Part shown: piece by piece, positions 26,181-34,172 of the stretch
Layout: each line of letters starts with the position of its first letter
How positions within the stretch are numbered: position 1 is the stretch's first letter
Translations under genes and position numbers: made by a program
Notes under the pieces: model-generated
What the model saw: only the letters and a program-made list of their open reading frames with translations
Told to the model about the DNA's origin: nothing
The model's database searches: none
Source: Melioribacter roseus
Lineage (GTDB): Bacteria; Bacteroidota; Ignavibacteria; Ignavibacteriales; Melioribacteraceae
Reading direction: 5' to 3'
NCBI GenBank assembly: GCA_020722005.1
Contig: DYLP01000021.1
Span: forward strand, 1-42,161
DNA: 42,161 nt

Positions 26181-27389
26181 ATGAAGGACAGACTTATAAT
26201 AATAATGCTTTTATTTAGCTTGTCCAATATGAATGCGCAATTTATTGACGACTTTGGAAAAGATACACTGTCATACGATCCTTCGGGATTAAACGGTTGG
26301 ACATTTTTTGCCGGCGACGGAAATGTGGAAATTGATTTTAGGCAAAAAGAAGATTACACTGAATTATTTGTAGATGCTACTCAGGATAAAAGGGGTATCT
26401 GGTGGGCTTTAATAAAGCGCTCCGTCTCTCAGTATCTCGATTTATTTTTACTCGAAAAAGAAAATTACGAACTCAGAGTTGAGGCTAAAGTAAAAGTAAG
26501 CGACGCGCCCAAAAGGATAAACCTGCATTTCAATACATAGCGCACTACCGATTTCCATTCGCATTTGATGGAGTATGATATTCCCGACACTTCTGAATGG
26601 CATACGATAAGCATGACAACAAAAAATTTCGACGCTCGTCCGGGTGATACTGTCTATGTTCAGCTGGCTATGATGGATTGGGGATTGGATAAATATAGTG
26701 TTGATATCGATTATATAAAAGTCGATATTGTGAACATATCGGACTTTAAAAAAGACCTGGGTGAACCGATTCCATATCATCCGCCAATACCTGAAGTTAA
26801 AGAATACAATAATCATCTACCGGTTTCAGAAGATGCAATTGTAGATATGATTTACACCGATTACAATTTCAATAATTGGGGAACTAAAAACGAAGAAGGA
26901 AATTTTATTAATCTACTGACGGTAAGTGGAAGTCAATATATTATTCTTAAGTGGAATTTTGAAAAATATAGAAATATGATAGTCACTGGACCTGCTGTAC
27001 TTGAACTGACAACTTACTCGCTTCAGAATTCACCCGATTACAAGAAAGATTTTGGTATGGTCAGGATTTCGGAAATCCTGGATGGTAATGAAAACTGGAT
27101 AGATGAAGAAGTAACACTCGATAATCTACTTGAAGGGAAAAAACCAGATGTGGCATTTAACAGTCAGATGATTATTGATTATGAAGTTAAAATGGAAAAA
27201 GGCGCAAAAAATTATTTTGTAATCTCGAGACCTGTAATGCAGAGATTAATTGAAGGAAGAACAAAAGGTCTTGTAATAAAACCGCTCGGTTCAGTAATAG
27301 CATCTTTTTACGCATGCGAAAATTCCGAAGCTAGTCCACTGCTCCATTTTAATGTTGTTGAAGAGTTTGATAATGACACTAAAAATTAA
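26181..27389 (+). pseudogene. Exported carbohydrate-binding-like protein interrupted by one in-frame TAG
   Basis: One reading frame runs from the ATG at 26181 to the stop at 27387-27389, broken only by TAG at 26538-26540. Residues on both sides fit one domain (RINLHFNT, stop, RTTDFHSHLMEYDIPDT), and no frame change is needed. The full product would have about 402 residues: signal peptide (ending SNMNAQ), a beta-sandwich with WWALIKRSVSQYLD at about 20-190, then from about 230 a second beta-sandwich resembling DNRLRE/CBM-type domains (IYTDYNFNNWG...LKWNFEKY). A glutamine codon mutated to TAG is the simplest explanation; a sequencing error is also possible. An internal ATG at 26565 could make the second part, but without a signal peptide. 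It opens the glycan locus. Confidence 0.75.
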
Positions 27390-27412
27390 TAGTGTTTTGA
27401 ATTATTACTCAT

Positions 27413-27420
27413 TATCTTTG
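27413..27420 (+). promoter_or_regulatory. Possible -7 element before the SDR gene
   Basis: TATCTTTG matches the Bacteroidota TAnnTTTG pattern and lies 29 bp upstream of the ATG at 27449. I see no convincing -33 TTTG at 19-21 bp spacing, so this is a weak call. Confidence 0.35.
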
Positions 27421-27448
27421 CTCATAACAAAGAAATAAAGGGTTTATT

Positions 27449-28447
27449 ATGAAAGTTCTTTTTATAGGCGGTACTGGAAATATAAGTACAAGCGTTAGCA
27501 GGTTGTGCATAAAAAAAGGTTATGAACTTTACTTGCTAAACAGAGGGCAAAGCGATGTTAAAATAGAAGGTGCAAAACATATCAAATGCAATATTAATGA
27601 GATCGATAAAATGAAAGAATTACTGAATGAACACTACTGGGATTCGGTAGTCAATTGGATCGCATTCGATCCGAAAGACGCTGAAAGAGATATTAAGCTT
27701 TTTGAAGGCAAGACAAAACAATATATCTTCATAAGCTCGGCATCCGCATATCAAAAACCACCATTGAATTCTGTAATTACAGAATCGACTCCTTTACGGA
27801 ATCCTTATTGGGACTATTCACGCAAAAAAATTGCTTGCGAAGAATTGCTGAATAGAGCATACCGCGACAAAAATTTTCCTGCTGTAATAGTAAGACCTTC
27901 TCATACATATTCAAATGTTATTCCCGTGCCGATTGGCGGCTGGACGGAATATACAATCGTTGACAGAATCAAAAAAGGACTTCCCATTATCGTTCATGGT
28001 GATGGCTCTTCGCTCTGGACATTAACGCATTCGGACGACTTTGCTGTGGCTTTTACGGGATTGATCGGAAATCTTAAATCGATTGGTCATGCATTTCACA
28101 TTACTTCAGACGAAGCTCTCTCGTGGGATCAAATTCATCAATATATAACCGATGCTGTTGGTGCAAAAGCTAATATTGTTCACATTCCTTCGGATTTTAT
28201 CGTAAAAGTTGAACCCTCTCTGGAAGGAAGTTTGCTGGGCGATAAAACCTGGTCGGCTGTTTTTGATAATACGAAAATAAAATCCTTTGTCCCGTATTAT
28301 CAAGCGACCATACCTTTTCAGGAAGGGATTAAAAGAACTATGAAATGGTTCGAAGAAAAGCCCGAAAGAATGATCGTGAAAAAAGAAACCAACGATATGA
28401 TCGACAGGATTATTCGTGAGTATTGGAAAGTAGGGAATAGTGAGTAG
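27449..28447 (+). CDS. NAD-dependent epimerase/dehydratase (extended/atypical SDR)
   Basis: This is a cytoplasmic Rossmann-fold enzyme of 332 residues that probably oxidises, reduces or epimerises a sugar or nucleotide sugar. The nucleotide site is IGGTGNIS at residues 7-14, with Ser in place of the last Gly, as in atypical SDRs. The catalytic region shows ISSASAYQK and YSRKK (YxxxK). The C-terminal substrate domain includes VRPSHTYS and HGDGSSLWTLTHSDDFA. It follows the broken binding-protein gene. The last codons (VGNSE then TAG) are written by a TAGGGNN heptamer array, so the natural C-terminus may have been replaced or extended. Confidence 0.85.
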   Translation: MKVLFIGGTGNISTSVSRLCIKKGYELYLLNRGQSDVKIEGAKHIKCNINEIDKMKELLNEHYWDSVVNWIAFDPKDAERDIKLFEGKTKQYIFISSASAYQKPPLNSVITESTPLRNPYWDYSRKKIACEELLNRAYRDKNFPAVIVRPSHTYSNVIPVPIGGWTEYTIVDRIKKGLPIIVHGDGSSLWTLTHSDDFAVAFTGLIGNLKSIGHAFHITSDEALSWDQIHQYITDAVGAKANIVHIPSDFIVKVEPSLEGSLLGDKTWSAVFDNTKIKSFVPYYQATIPFQEGIKRTMKWFEEKPERMIVKKETNDMIDRIIREYWKVGNSE

Positions 28448-28499
28448 GGAATAGTAAATAGGGAATAGTGAATAGGGATTGGGGTATAGGGGTTAGAGG
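28431..28499. repeat. TAGGGNN heptamer array overlapping the end of a gene
   Basis: Units TAGGGAA, TAGTGAG, TAGGGAA, TAGTAAA, TAGGGAA, TAGTGAA, TAGGGAT, TGGGGTA, TAGGGGT run in an exact 7-bp phase. This is the complement of the CCCTANN family at 3581-3619. It begins 16 bp inside the SDR coding sequence and supplies that gene's stop codon. Confidence 0.85.
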
Positions 28500-28660
28500 T
28501 AATAATTAATAGATGATAGTTTTCCGGGATGTTAAAGGATAATTATATGCATGGTTAATTTAGAAAGTCATTATCTTGTAATATAATAAAGCAGACGGCG
28601 ATGGTTCTTATAATCGACAAAAATTTTTGTTTTGGAAAGTTAAAATTGAGCGAGGTAGAT

Positions 28661-29488
28661 ATGAAAAAAACAATGATTTTCCTTACGGTTTTTTTAATTG
28701 CAAAGGGATTAACTGCACAGGAAGTACCTGAAGAAAAATTGAGGCAAGGTTACAATTATATTCCAACCAAAGTCTATTCTGCAGAAGAAGATGCAAGGAT
28801 ATTGAAGATGTACGAGGGTTTGCGTGTAGCTGACGTTTCTGACGGTTTGGATATGGTTGGGCTTCCCAATACAGGGTTGGTCGATCCATCGATTCAGGCT
28901 TGCTGGAAAGATCCTAAAAATTTAACACATCAGTTCAGGGGAATTGCTGTAACTGTTAGATATGTTCCGACTCAAAAAACTGACCGACCGGCTCCTAACG
29001 AAAAATTTCAGGAATGGGAAGGAAATTTTTATAACAAATATTCACACGAAGAATTTACTAAACTGATCCGTCCAGGTACTGCTATTGTAATCGATGATGT
29101 AGAAGAGAAAGATATCGGGAGCATCGGATCATATAATATCCTTGCCTGGAAGAAACTCGGTGCTGCAGGTGTGGTTACAGATGCTGCTTCAAGAGACACG
29201 GATGAAATTGAAATAGAAGGCGTTCCTCTCTATCTCAGAAAGAAAGGCAGAGGAATTAGACCGGGCAGGAATGAAATCGAATCGATTAATCGTCCGGTAG
29301 TTATCGGTGGCGTACTTGTATGTCCGGGAGACGTAATTGTTGCAGACGGCGACGGAGTTGTTGTCGTCCCGCGTTATGTTGCGGAAGATGTTGCAAAATA
29401 TGCCAGAGAAATTCTTGATAAAGACAAAGCGGGCAGAAAAGATTTGTATAAAAGTATGAATATGGAACTCGACAAAACCGTTAAATAA
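28661..29488 (+). CDS. RraA-family protein with a signal peptide
   Basis: RraA-fold proteins include 4-hydroxy-4-methyl-2-oxoglutarate aldolases, RNase E regulators and enzymes in sugar-acid routes. I choose the ATG at 28661, preceded by GCGAGGTAGAT, because the product then opens with a clear signal peptide (MKKTMIFLTVFLIAKGLTAQ); the frame is open from 28601. The 275-residue product holds VADVSDGLDMVGLPNTG, the active-site stretch GAAGVVTDAASRDTDEI (Arg-Asp pair kept) and VIVADGDGVVVVP. It is longer than small RraA proteins, with insertions around 75-120. Export is unusual for this fold. It is 16 bp upstream of the AGE epimerase gene, so the two are probably co-expressed. Confidence 0.84.
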   Translation: MKKTMIFLTVFLIAKGLTAQEVPEEKLRQGYNYIPTKVYSAEEDARILKMYEGLRVADVSDGLDMVGLPNTGLVDPSIQACWKDPKNLTHQFRGIAVTVRYVPTQKTDRPAPNEKFQEWEGNFYNKYSHEEFTKLIRPGTAIVIDDVEEKDIGSIGSYNILAWKKLGAAGVVTDAASRDTDEIEIEGVPLYLRKKGRGIRPGRNEIESINRPVVIGGVLVCPGDVIVADGDGVVVVPRYVAEDVAKYAREILDKDKAGRKDLYKSMNMELDKTVK

Positions 29489-29504
29489 ATAAGAAGATTA
29501 TCAA

Positions 29505-30824
29505 ATGAAGAAGTATATCATTTTGTTATTTATTAATGCTGCCATGATTTTCGCGGGCGGAAATCATAGCAATAAAGAAAATTATATCGAAAGGCTGAAT
29601 AACCTTTTGGATCGGGAAATATCTCTCTGGTATCCACTTTGTATAGATACCGTATACGGAGGATATTTCAGCGACATTAATTATAAGTGGGAACTCAAAG
29701 GAACACAAAATAAAATGATAGTTACACAAGCGCGCCACATCTGGTCGATATCGAACGCAGCTATCAACTTTCCGGAATATCGGAAATATCTCAAATACGC
29801 TAAGCACGGTGTCGAATTTCTCACAAGCATAATGTGGGATAAAAAATATGGTGGATTTTATGACCTTGTTGATCGAAAAGGGAAAGTGATTAAAGAGAAC
29901 AGAAAAATTATTAAAAAGGCGTATGGAAATGCGTTCGCAATATACGGGTTGTCTGCTTATTTTAAAGCAACAGGTGATTCGAATGCATTGAAATTAGCCG
30001 TCAAAACATTTGAATGGCTCGATAAACATAGTTACGACGAAAAATACGGCGGTTATTTTCAGTTTATGGAACGCAACGGAACACCTTTAATAAACGGATA
30101 TGACCATACTCCTCCAAAAGATCAGAATAGTTCAATTCATTTGCTGGAAGCCTTTACGGAATTATATAAAGTATGGAAAAACGACCACCTAAAAGAGCGG
30201 TTGGAATCGATTTTTTATCTCATAAGGGATAAAATAGTTTCGCCCGACGGCTATATGCGCCTCTTTTTCACAAGGGATTTACAGCCCATTTCCTACCGAG
30301 ATTCGAGCAATGAAATAAGAGCCAGGAATTATGAATTCGACCATGTATCATTTGGACACGATATTGAAATTGCTTATTTATTGCTTGAAGCATCTGAAAT
30401 TCTGGAGCTGAAAGACCACAACGTAACTCTTCGAATTGCCCAAAAACTGACTGATCATACGTTGCGAAACGGGTGGGATTCTGAGAAGGGCGGCATTTAC
30501 GACAGGGGCTACTACTTCAAAGGCAGGGATAAAATAACAATCATCCGAAATACCAAAGAGTGGTGGGCACAGGCCGAAGCTCTAAATACAACCTTAATTA
30601 TGTCCCGTTATTTCCCCAATACAAAAATAGATTATAAAACATATTTTGAAAAGCAGCTAAAATATATCGAAAACAATCTCATAGATCCTATATACGGAGG
30701 ATGGTATTTCTGGGGTAAAGATTCGGTTGAAAAAATGGAATATTATCCGAAAGCCTCAATCTGGAAGGCAAATTATCATACGACTAGGGCGCTCATTAAT
30801 TGTTTGAAATTGCTGGAAAATTAA
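29505..30824 (+). CDS. AGE-family epimerase (cellobiose/mannobiose 2-epimerase type) with signal peptide
   Basis: Enzymes of this (alpha/alpha)6-barrel family epimerise reducing-end sugars at C2, for example mannobiose to mannosyl-glucose. The 439-residue product starts with a signal peptide (MKKYIILLFINAAMIFAGG), which most known members lack. Family motifs are clear: RHIWSISNAA, GGFYDLVDRKGK, KAYGNAFAIYGL, DQNSSIHLLEAFTELY, the catalytic-His stretch FGHDIEIAYLLLEA, EWWAQAEALNT, and the C-terminal WKANYHTTRAL with the second His. Presence with GH26 and GH5 genes points to mannobiose or cellobiose as substrate. It follows the RraA-like gene by 16 bp. Confidence 0.88.
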   Translation: MKKYIILLFINAAMIFAGGNHSNKENYIERLNNLLDREISLWYPLCIDTVYGGYFSDINYKWELKGTQNKMIVTQARHIWSISNAAINFPEYRKYLKYAKHGVEFLTSIMWDKKYGGFYDLVDRKGKVIKENRKIIKKAYGNAFAIYGLSAYFKATGDSNALKLAVKTFEWLDKHSYDEKYGGYFQFMERNGTPLINGYDHTPPKDQNSSIHLLEAFTELYKVWKNDHLKERLESIFYLIRDKIVSPDGYMRLFFTRDLQPISYRDSSNEIRARNYEFDHVSFGHDIEIAYLLLEASEILELKDHNVTLRIAQKLTDHTLRNGWDSEKGGIYDRGYYFKGRDKITIIRNTKEWWAQAEALNTTLIMSRYFPNTKIDYKTYFEKQLKYIENNLIDPIYGGWYFWGKDSVEKMEYYPKASIWKANYHTTRALINCLKLLEN

Positions 30825-30890
30825 AAATTAAGTAAGACAGTTTTAGCTTTTATTATTTTTATAAAATTTTATTGAATTGATAATTGGGAG

Positions 30891-30905
30891 GTTCGATTTT
30901 CGAAC
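30891..30905. promoter_or_regulatory. 15-bp perfect palindrome, candidate operator
   Basis: GTTCGA-TTT-TCGAAC lies about 200 bp upstream of the TonB receptor gene, in the 277-bp gap after the epimerase gene. Its size and symmetry fit a LacI- or GntR-type operator. No regulator gene is in the window. A near -7 match TAAATTTA is at 31023-31030. Confidence 0.4.
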
Positions 30906-31101
30906 ATTTTGAAACTGATTCAGCTTATTTTCAATGGCATTATAATTGGTAATAAATTTATATGAATAGCAATAGAATAGGGCAGATGGTTTTATGTGGG
31001 GGAGATTTTTGGGTTACTCCAATAAATTTAGTTTATTCTAAAAATACAATGCCCATGAATGATATTAAATTTCACTTAATTCTTCAGTAAGAGGAGGCAG
31101 A

Positions 31102-34100
31102 ATGAAAACTTCTACATTTTATAACTTCTGCAGTAAATTAATGATATTTGTATTGATACTTTTCGGTTTGAATGAAGTTCTATTGGCAGCCGGAGGTTTG
31201 AGAGGCAGGGTTTTCGACAAAGCCACAAATGAACCCCTCATAGGCGCAAATGTGATTGTACAGGGAACCAGTCTCGGAGCAGCGACCGACATTGAAGGAA
31301 GATATAGCATCGTGGGTATTCCTGCCGGTAAGCATACGATAGTTGTTTCATATATTGGATATCGACAGGTATCGACGGAAATCGAAATTTTCGATAACAG
31401 AACGGTTCAACAGGATTTTTATCTCGAGTTTATAACACTCGAAGGCGAGACGATTGTTATTACTGCTCAAGTTGAGGGTCAAGTTCAGGCAATCAATCAA
31501 CAATATTCTTCTAATACAATCTCAAATGTAGTATCTAAAAGTCGTATCAAAGAATTACCCGATGTCAATGCAGCTGAATCAATTGGACGCTTACCTGGCG
31601 TATCAATCCAGCGCTACGGTGGAGAAGCTACAAAAGTTGAAATTAGAGGTCTATCGCCTAAGTATAATGCAGTTACCGTTAATGGCGTTCGGTTACCTGC
31701 TACTGGTGGATACGATAGAAGTGTCGATTTATCTTTAATCTCTTCTAATATTCTTGACGGAATTGAAGTTAAAAAAGCAAACCTTCCGGATATGGATGCA
31801 GACGCTTTGGGCGGGACTGTCGACCTTAAACTGAGAGAAGCTCCCGAAGGTTTTCACTTGAACACCAATATTCAGGGAGGATATAATAAACTTCAAAATT
31901 ATTACGGCAATTACAATTTATCTGTAAACTTGAGCGATCGCTTTTATAATAATAAATTTGGGTTTATTGCAAGTTTGAACACTGATAATTACGACCGAAG
32001 TGCAGACAAATTTCAAGGTGAATATTTAAGAACTACCGATATTACCACAGGCGAAACTCAGGTTTATATTTCTCAATTAAGACTGCGTGAAGAAAACGTC
32101 AAACGACAGAGAACTGGCGGCAGTTTACTTCTTGATTATAAACTCCCAAATGGGAAAATAACAGCCAATTCATTTTACAACAAATTAACATGGGATGGCT
32201 TATATCGTGTTAATAGAATGCTTTTGAGTGAAAATAGACATTATTATGACCTGGAAGATCGTGGAGGAACAACTTCTATTTTCACAGGCGCAGTTGGTAT
32301 GGAACAGGATTTTAACTGGCTTAAATATGATTTTAGTATTTCACATACATCTTCTATTAGTGATAATCCGAGCGACAGAACATGGACGTTCGTTCAGGAA
32401 AATGCATCATTCGAAACAGGAAAAATTACACCCGATACGTACCCGACGGAAGTGCCTTCTTTTGTTACACTCGATACAAATGCCACCGGACTCGAGTCTG
32501 CTTATATTTATGGTACAAAACTTAACGAAGACGAGACGGCTTTTCAACTAAATTTACAAATGCCTTTTACACTCAGTAAAGACATTAATGGATATTTAAA
32601 AGCTGGTACAAAATTTAAATGGTTGAAACGTCTGTATGACCAAGAACAAAATGGGCGTGGCAGTTTACAATACGGTGCCGCTACTGGCTTAAGTCGAGAA
32701 TTAAGAAGAATACTCTTATACCTTGCCCAAAAGTATCCCGAGCAGTTTAACTTCCAGAGCGATTCAATATTGGTTAGAGAAAATGCAGTTTTACCGATTT
32801 CGAGATTCCTGAGCGATTACAATCGCGGAGATTTTCTTAATGGCGACTACCCGCTTGGATTCGTTGCAGATAATGATTTAATGAATAAAGTGATGGAAGC
32901 CATTTTTTCAAAAGAAGAAATTGAAGGTGATACAGCAGCGATTGCCAGACGTTATTCTATCGGTTCACTTGGCAACGATTATGACGGAAAAGAATCTATA
33001 CAGGCAGCATATTTCATGGGTGAATTAAACCTTACAAAATATTTTACGCTTATAGGTGGTTTGCGATGGGAAAAAGAACATACTATCTATAACGGCCAGA
33101 GATTCCGTCAGGTAACGCCAAATAATGTTGAAGTTGCACCTGCAGATTTTGAAGATCTTGAAGTTGAACGTGATAATGAATTCTTCCTTCCGATGATTCA
33201 TCTTATTGTAAAACCAGTTGATTGGATGAAAATTAGATTAGCTCGTACTGAAACTTTGACTCGTCCCGATTTTATACAATATGCTCCTATAACTTGGGTC
33301 AATTCTTTTCAAAGCTATATTAAAGCAGCCAATTCCAAAATAAAACCTTCTCATTCCACAAATTATGATCTTTCAGTTTCAGTTTATGAAAATTACGTCG
33401 GACTTTTCAGTATTACAGGATTCTACAAAAAAATTGACGACCTGGCATTTTATGCCTCTTATATTTTACAACCAGGACTCGCATATACATTCGAGGACAC
33501 TGCTTTCGTCTCTGGTCTGAACATTCCAAATAGTTGGTTAAAATCTGCACCACAAATTGATACATATATTAACAATCCCGAGCCTGCTTACTATAAAGGA
33601 GTCGAACTCGAATGGCAAACCAACTTCTGGTATCTACCGAGTTTTCTCAAGGGCATAGTTCTCAATGTTAACTATACTTACATTCATTCGGAAATTAAAA
33701 AGCAACTCTTTTATAATAAATTAGGTGATATAATTCCCGGTACAAGACCACCGAGGAGACAACCGATACTCGTTGACAGCTTCAGAGTTGCTCGTATGCC
33801 TGACCAACCAAAGCATATAGTAAATGTCACTCTGGGATACGATTACAAAGGTTTCTCAGCACGATTGTCGTATCTCTATCAAACGGATAAGGTTACCTAT
33901 ATCTCGTCGGAGTCTGCATTAGATAATTTCACAGGACCTTATTCAAGATGGGATTTCACGATTCAACAAAAGCTCGATTATGGTATTCAAGTATTTGCTA
34001 ACTTTACAAATCTGAATAATCGGCCAGATGAATCATTCAGAGGTTCGTCTTTAATGAATCCCACATATATTGAATATTATGGCTTCTCAATGGATGTGGG

Positions 34101-34119
34101 AATAAGATATAATTTATAA
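31102..34119 (+). CDS. TonB-dependent receptor for oligosaccharides (predicted)
   Basis: This is an outer-membrane receptor of 1005 residues. After the signal peptide (ending about LLAAG) come a carboxypeptidase-regulatory-like domain at about 33-110 (LRGRVFDKATNEPLIGANV), a plug domain with AAESIGRLPGVSIQRYGGEATKVEIRGL and DADALGGTVDLKLRE, and a long barrel ending FSMDVGIRYNL. The plug sequence is of the proteobacterial sugar-receptor kind (TIGR01782-like) rather than classical SusC, and no SusD gene is nearby. A strong ribosome site (AAGAGGAGG) precedes the ATG. Its neighbours are glycan enzymes, so uptake of mannan- or glucan-derived oligosaccharides is inferred. Confidence 0.9.
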   Translation: MKTSTFYNFCSKLMIFVLILFGLNEVLLAAGGLRGRVFDKATNEPLIGANVIVQGTSLGAATDIEGRYSIVGIPAGKHTIVVSYIGYRQVSTEIEIFDNRTVQQDFYLEFITLEGETIVITAQVEGQVQAINQQYSSNTISNVVSKSRIKELPDVNAAESIGRLPGVSIQRYGGEATKVEIRGLSPKYNAVTVNGVRLPATGGYDRSVDLSLISSNILDGIEVKKANLPDMDADALGGTVDLKLREAPEGFHLNTNIQGGYNKLQNYYGNYNLSVNLSDRFYNNKFGFIASLNTDNYDRSADKFQGEYLRTTDITTGETQVYISQLRLREENVKRQRTGGSLLLDYKLPNGKITANSFYNKLTWDGLYRVNRMLLSENRHYYDLEDRGGTTSIFTGAVGMEQDFNWLKYDFSISHTSSISDNPSDRTWTFVQENASFETGKITPDTYPTEVPSFVTLDTNATGLESAYIYGTKLNEDETAFQLNLQMPFTLSKDINGYLKAGTKFKWLKRLYDQEQNGRGSLQYGAATGLSRELRRILLYLAQKYPEQFNFQSDSILVRENAVLPISRFLSDYNRGDFLNGDYPLGFVADNDLMNKVMEAIFSKEEIEGDTAAIARRYSIGSLGNDYDGKESIQAAYFMGELNLTKYFTLIGGLRWEKEHTIYNGQRFRQVTPNNVEVAPADFEDLEVERDNEFFLPMIHLIVKPVDWMKIRLARTETLTRPDFIQYAPITWVNSFQSYIKAANSKIKPSHSTNYDLSVSVYENYVGLFSITGFYKKIDDLAFYASYILQPGLAYTFEDTAFVSGLNIPNSWLKSAPQIDTYINNPEPAYYKGVELEWQTNFWYLPSFLKGIVLNVNYTYIHSEIKKQLFYNKLGDIIPGTRPPRRQPILVDSFRVARMPDQPKHIVNVTLGYDYKGFSARLSYLYQTDKVTYISSESALDNFTGPYSRWDFTIQQKLDYGIQVFANFTNLNNRPDESFRGSSLMNPTYIEYYGFSMDVGIRYNL

Positions 34120-34172
34120 TGTGATTATATTCACATAAGTAACTTAAATCAAACCAATAAGTGGAGGAGTAT

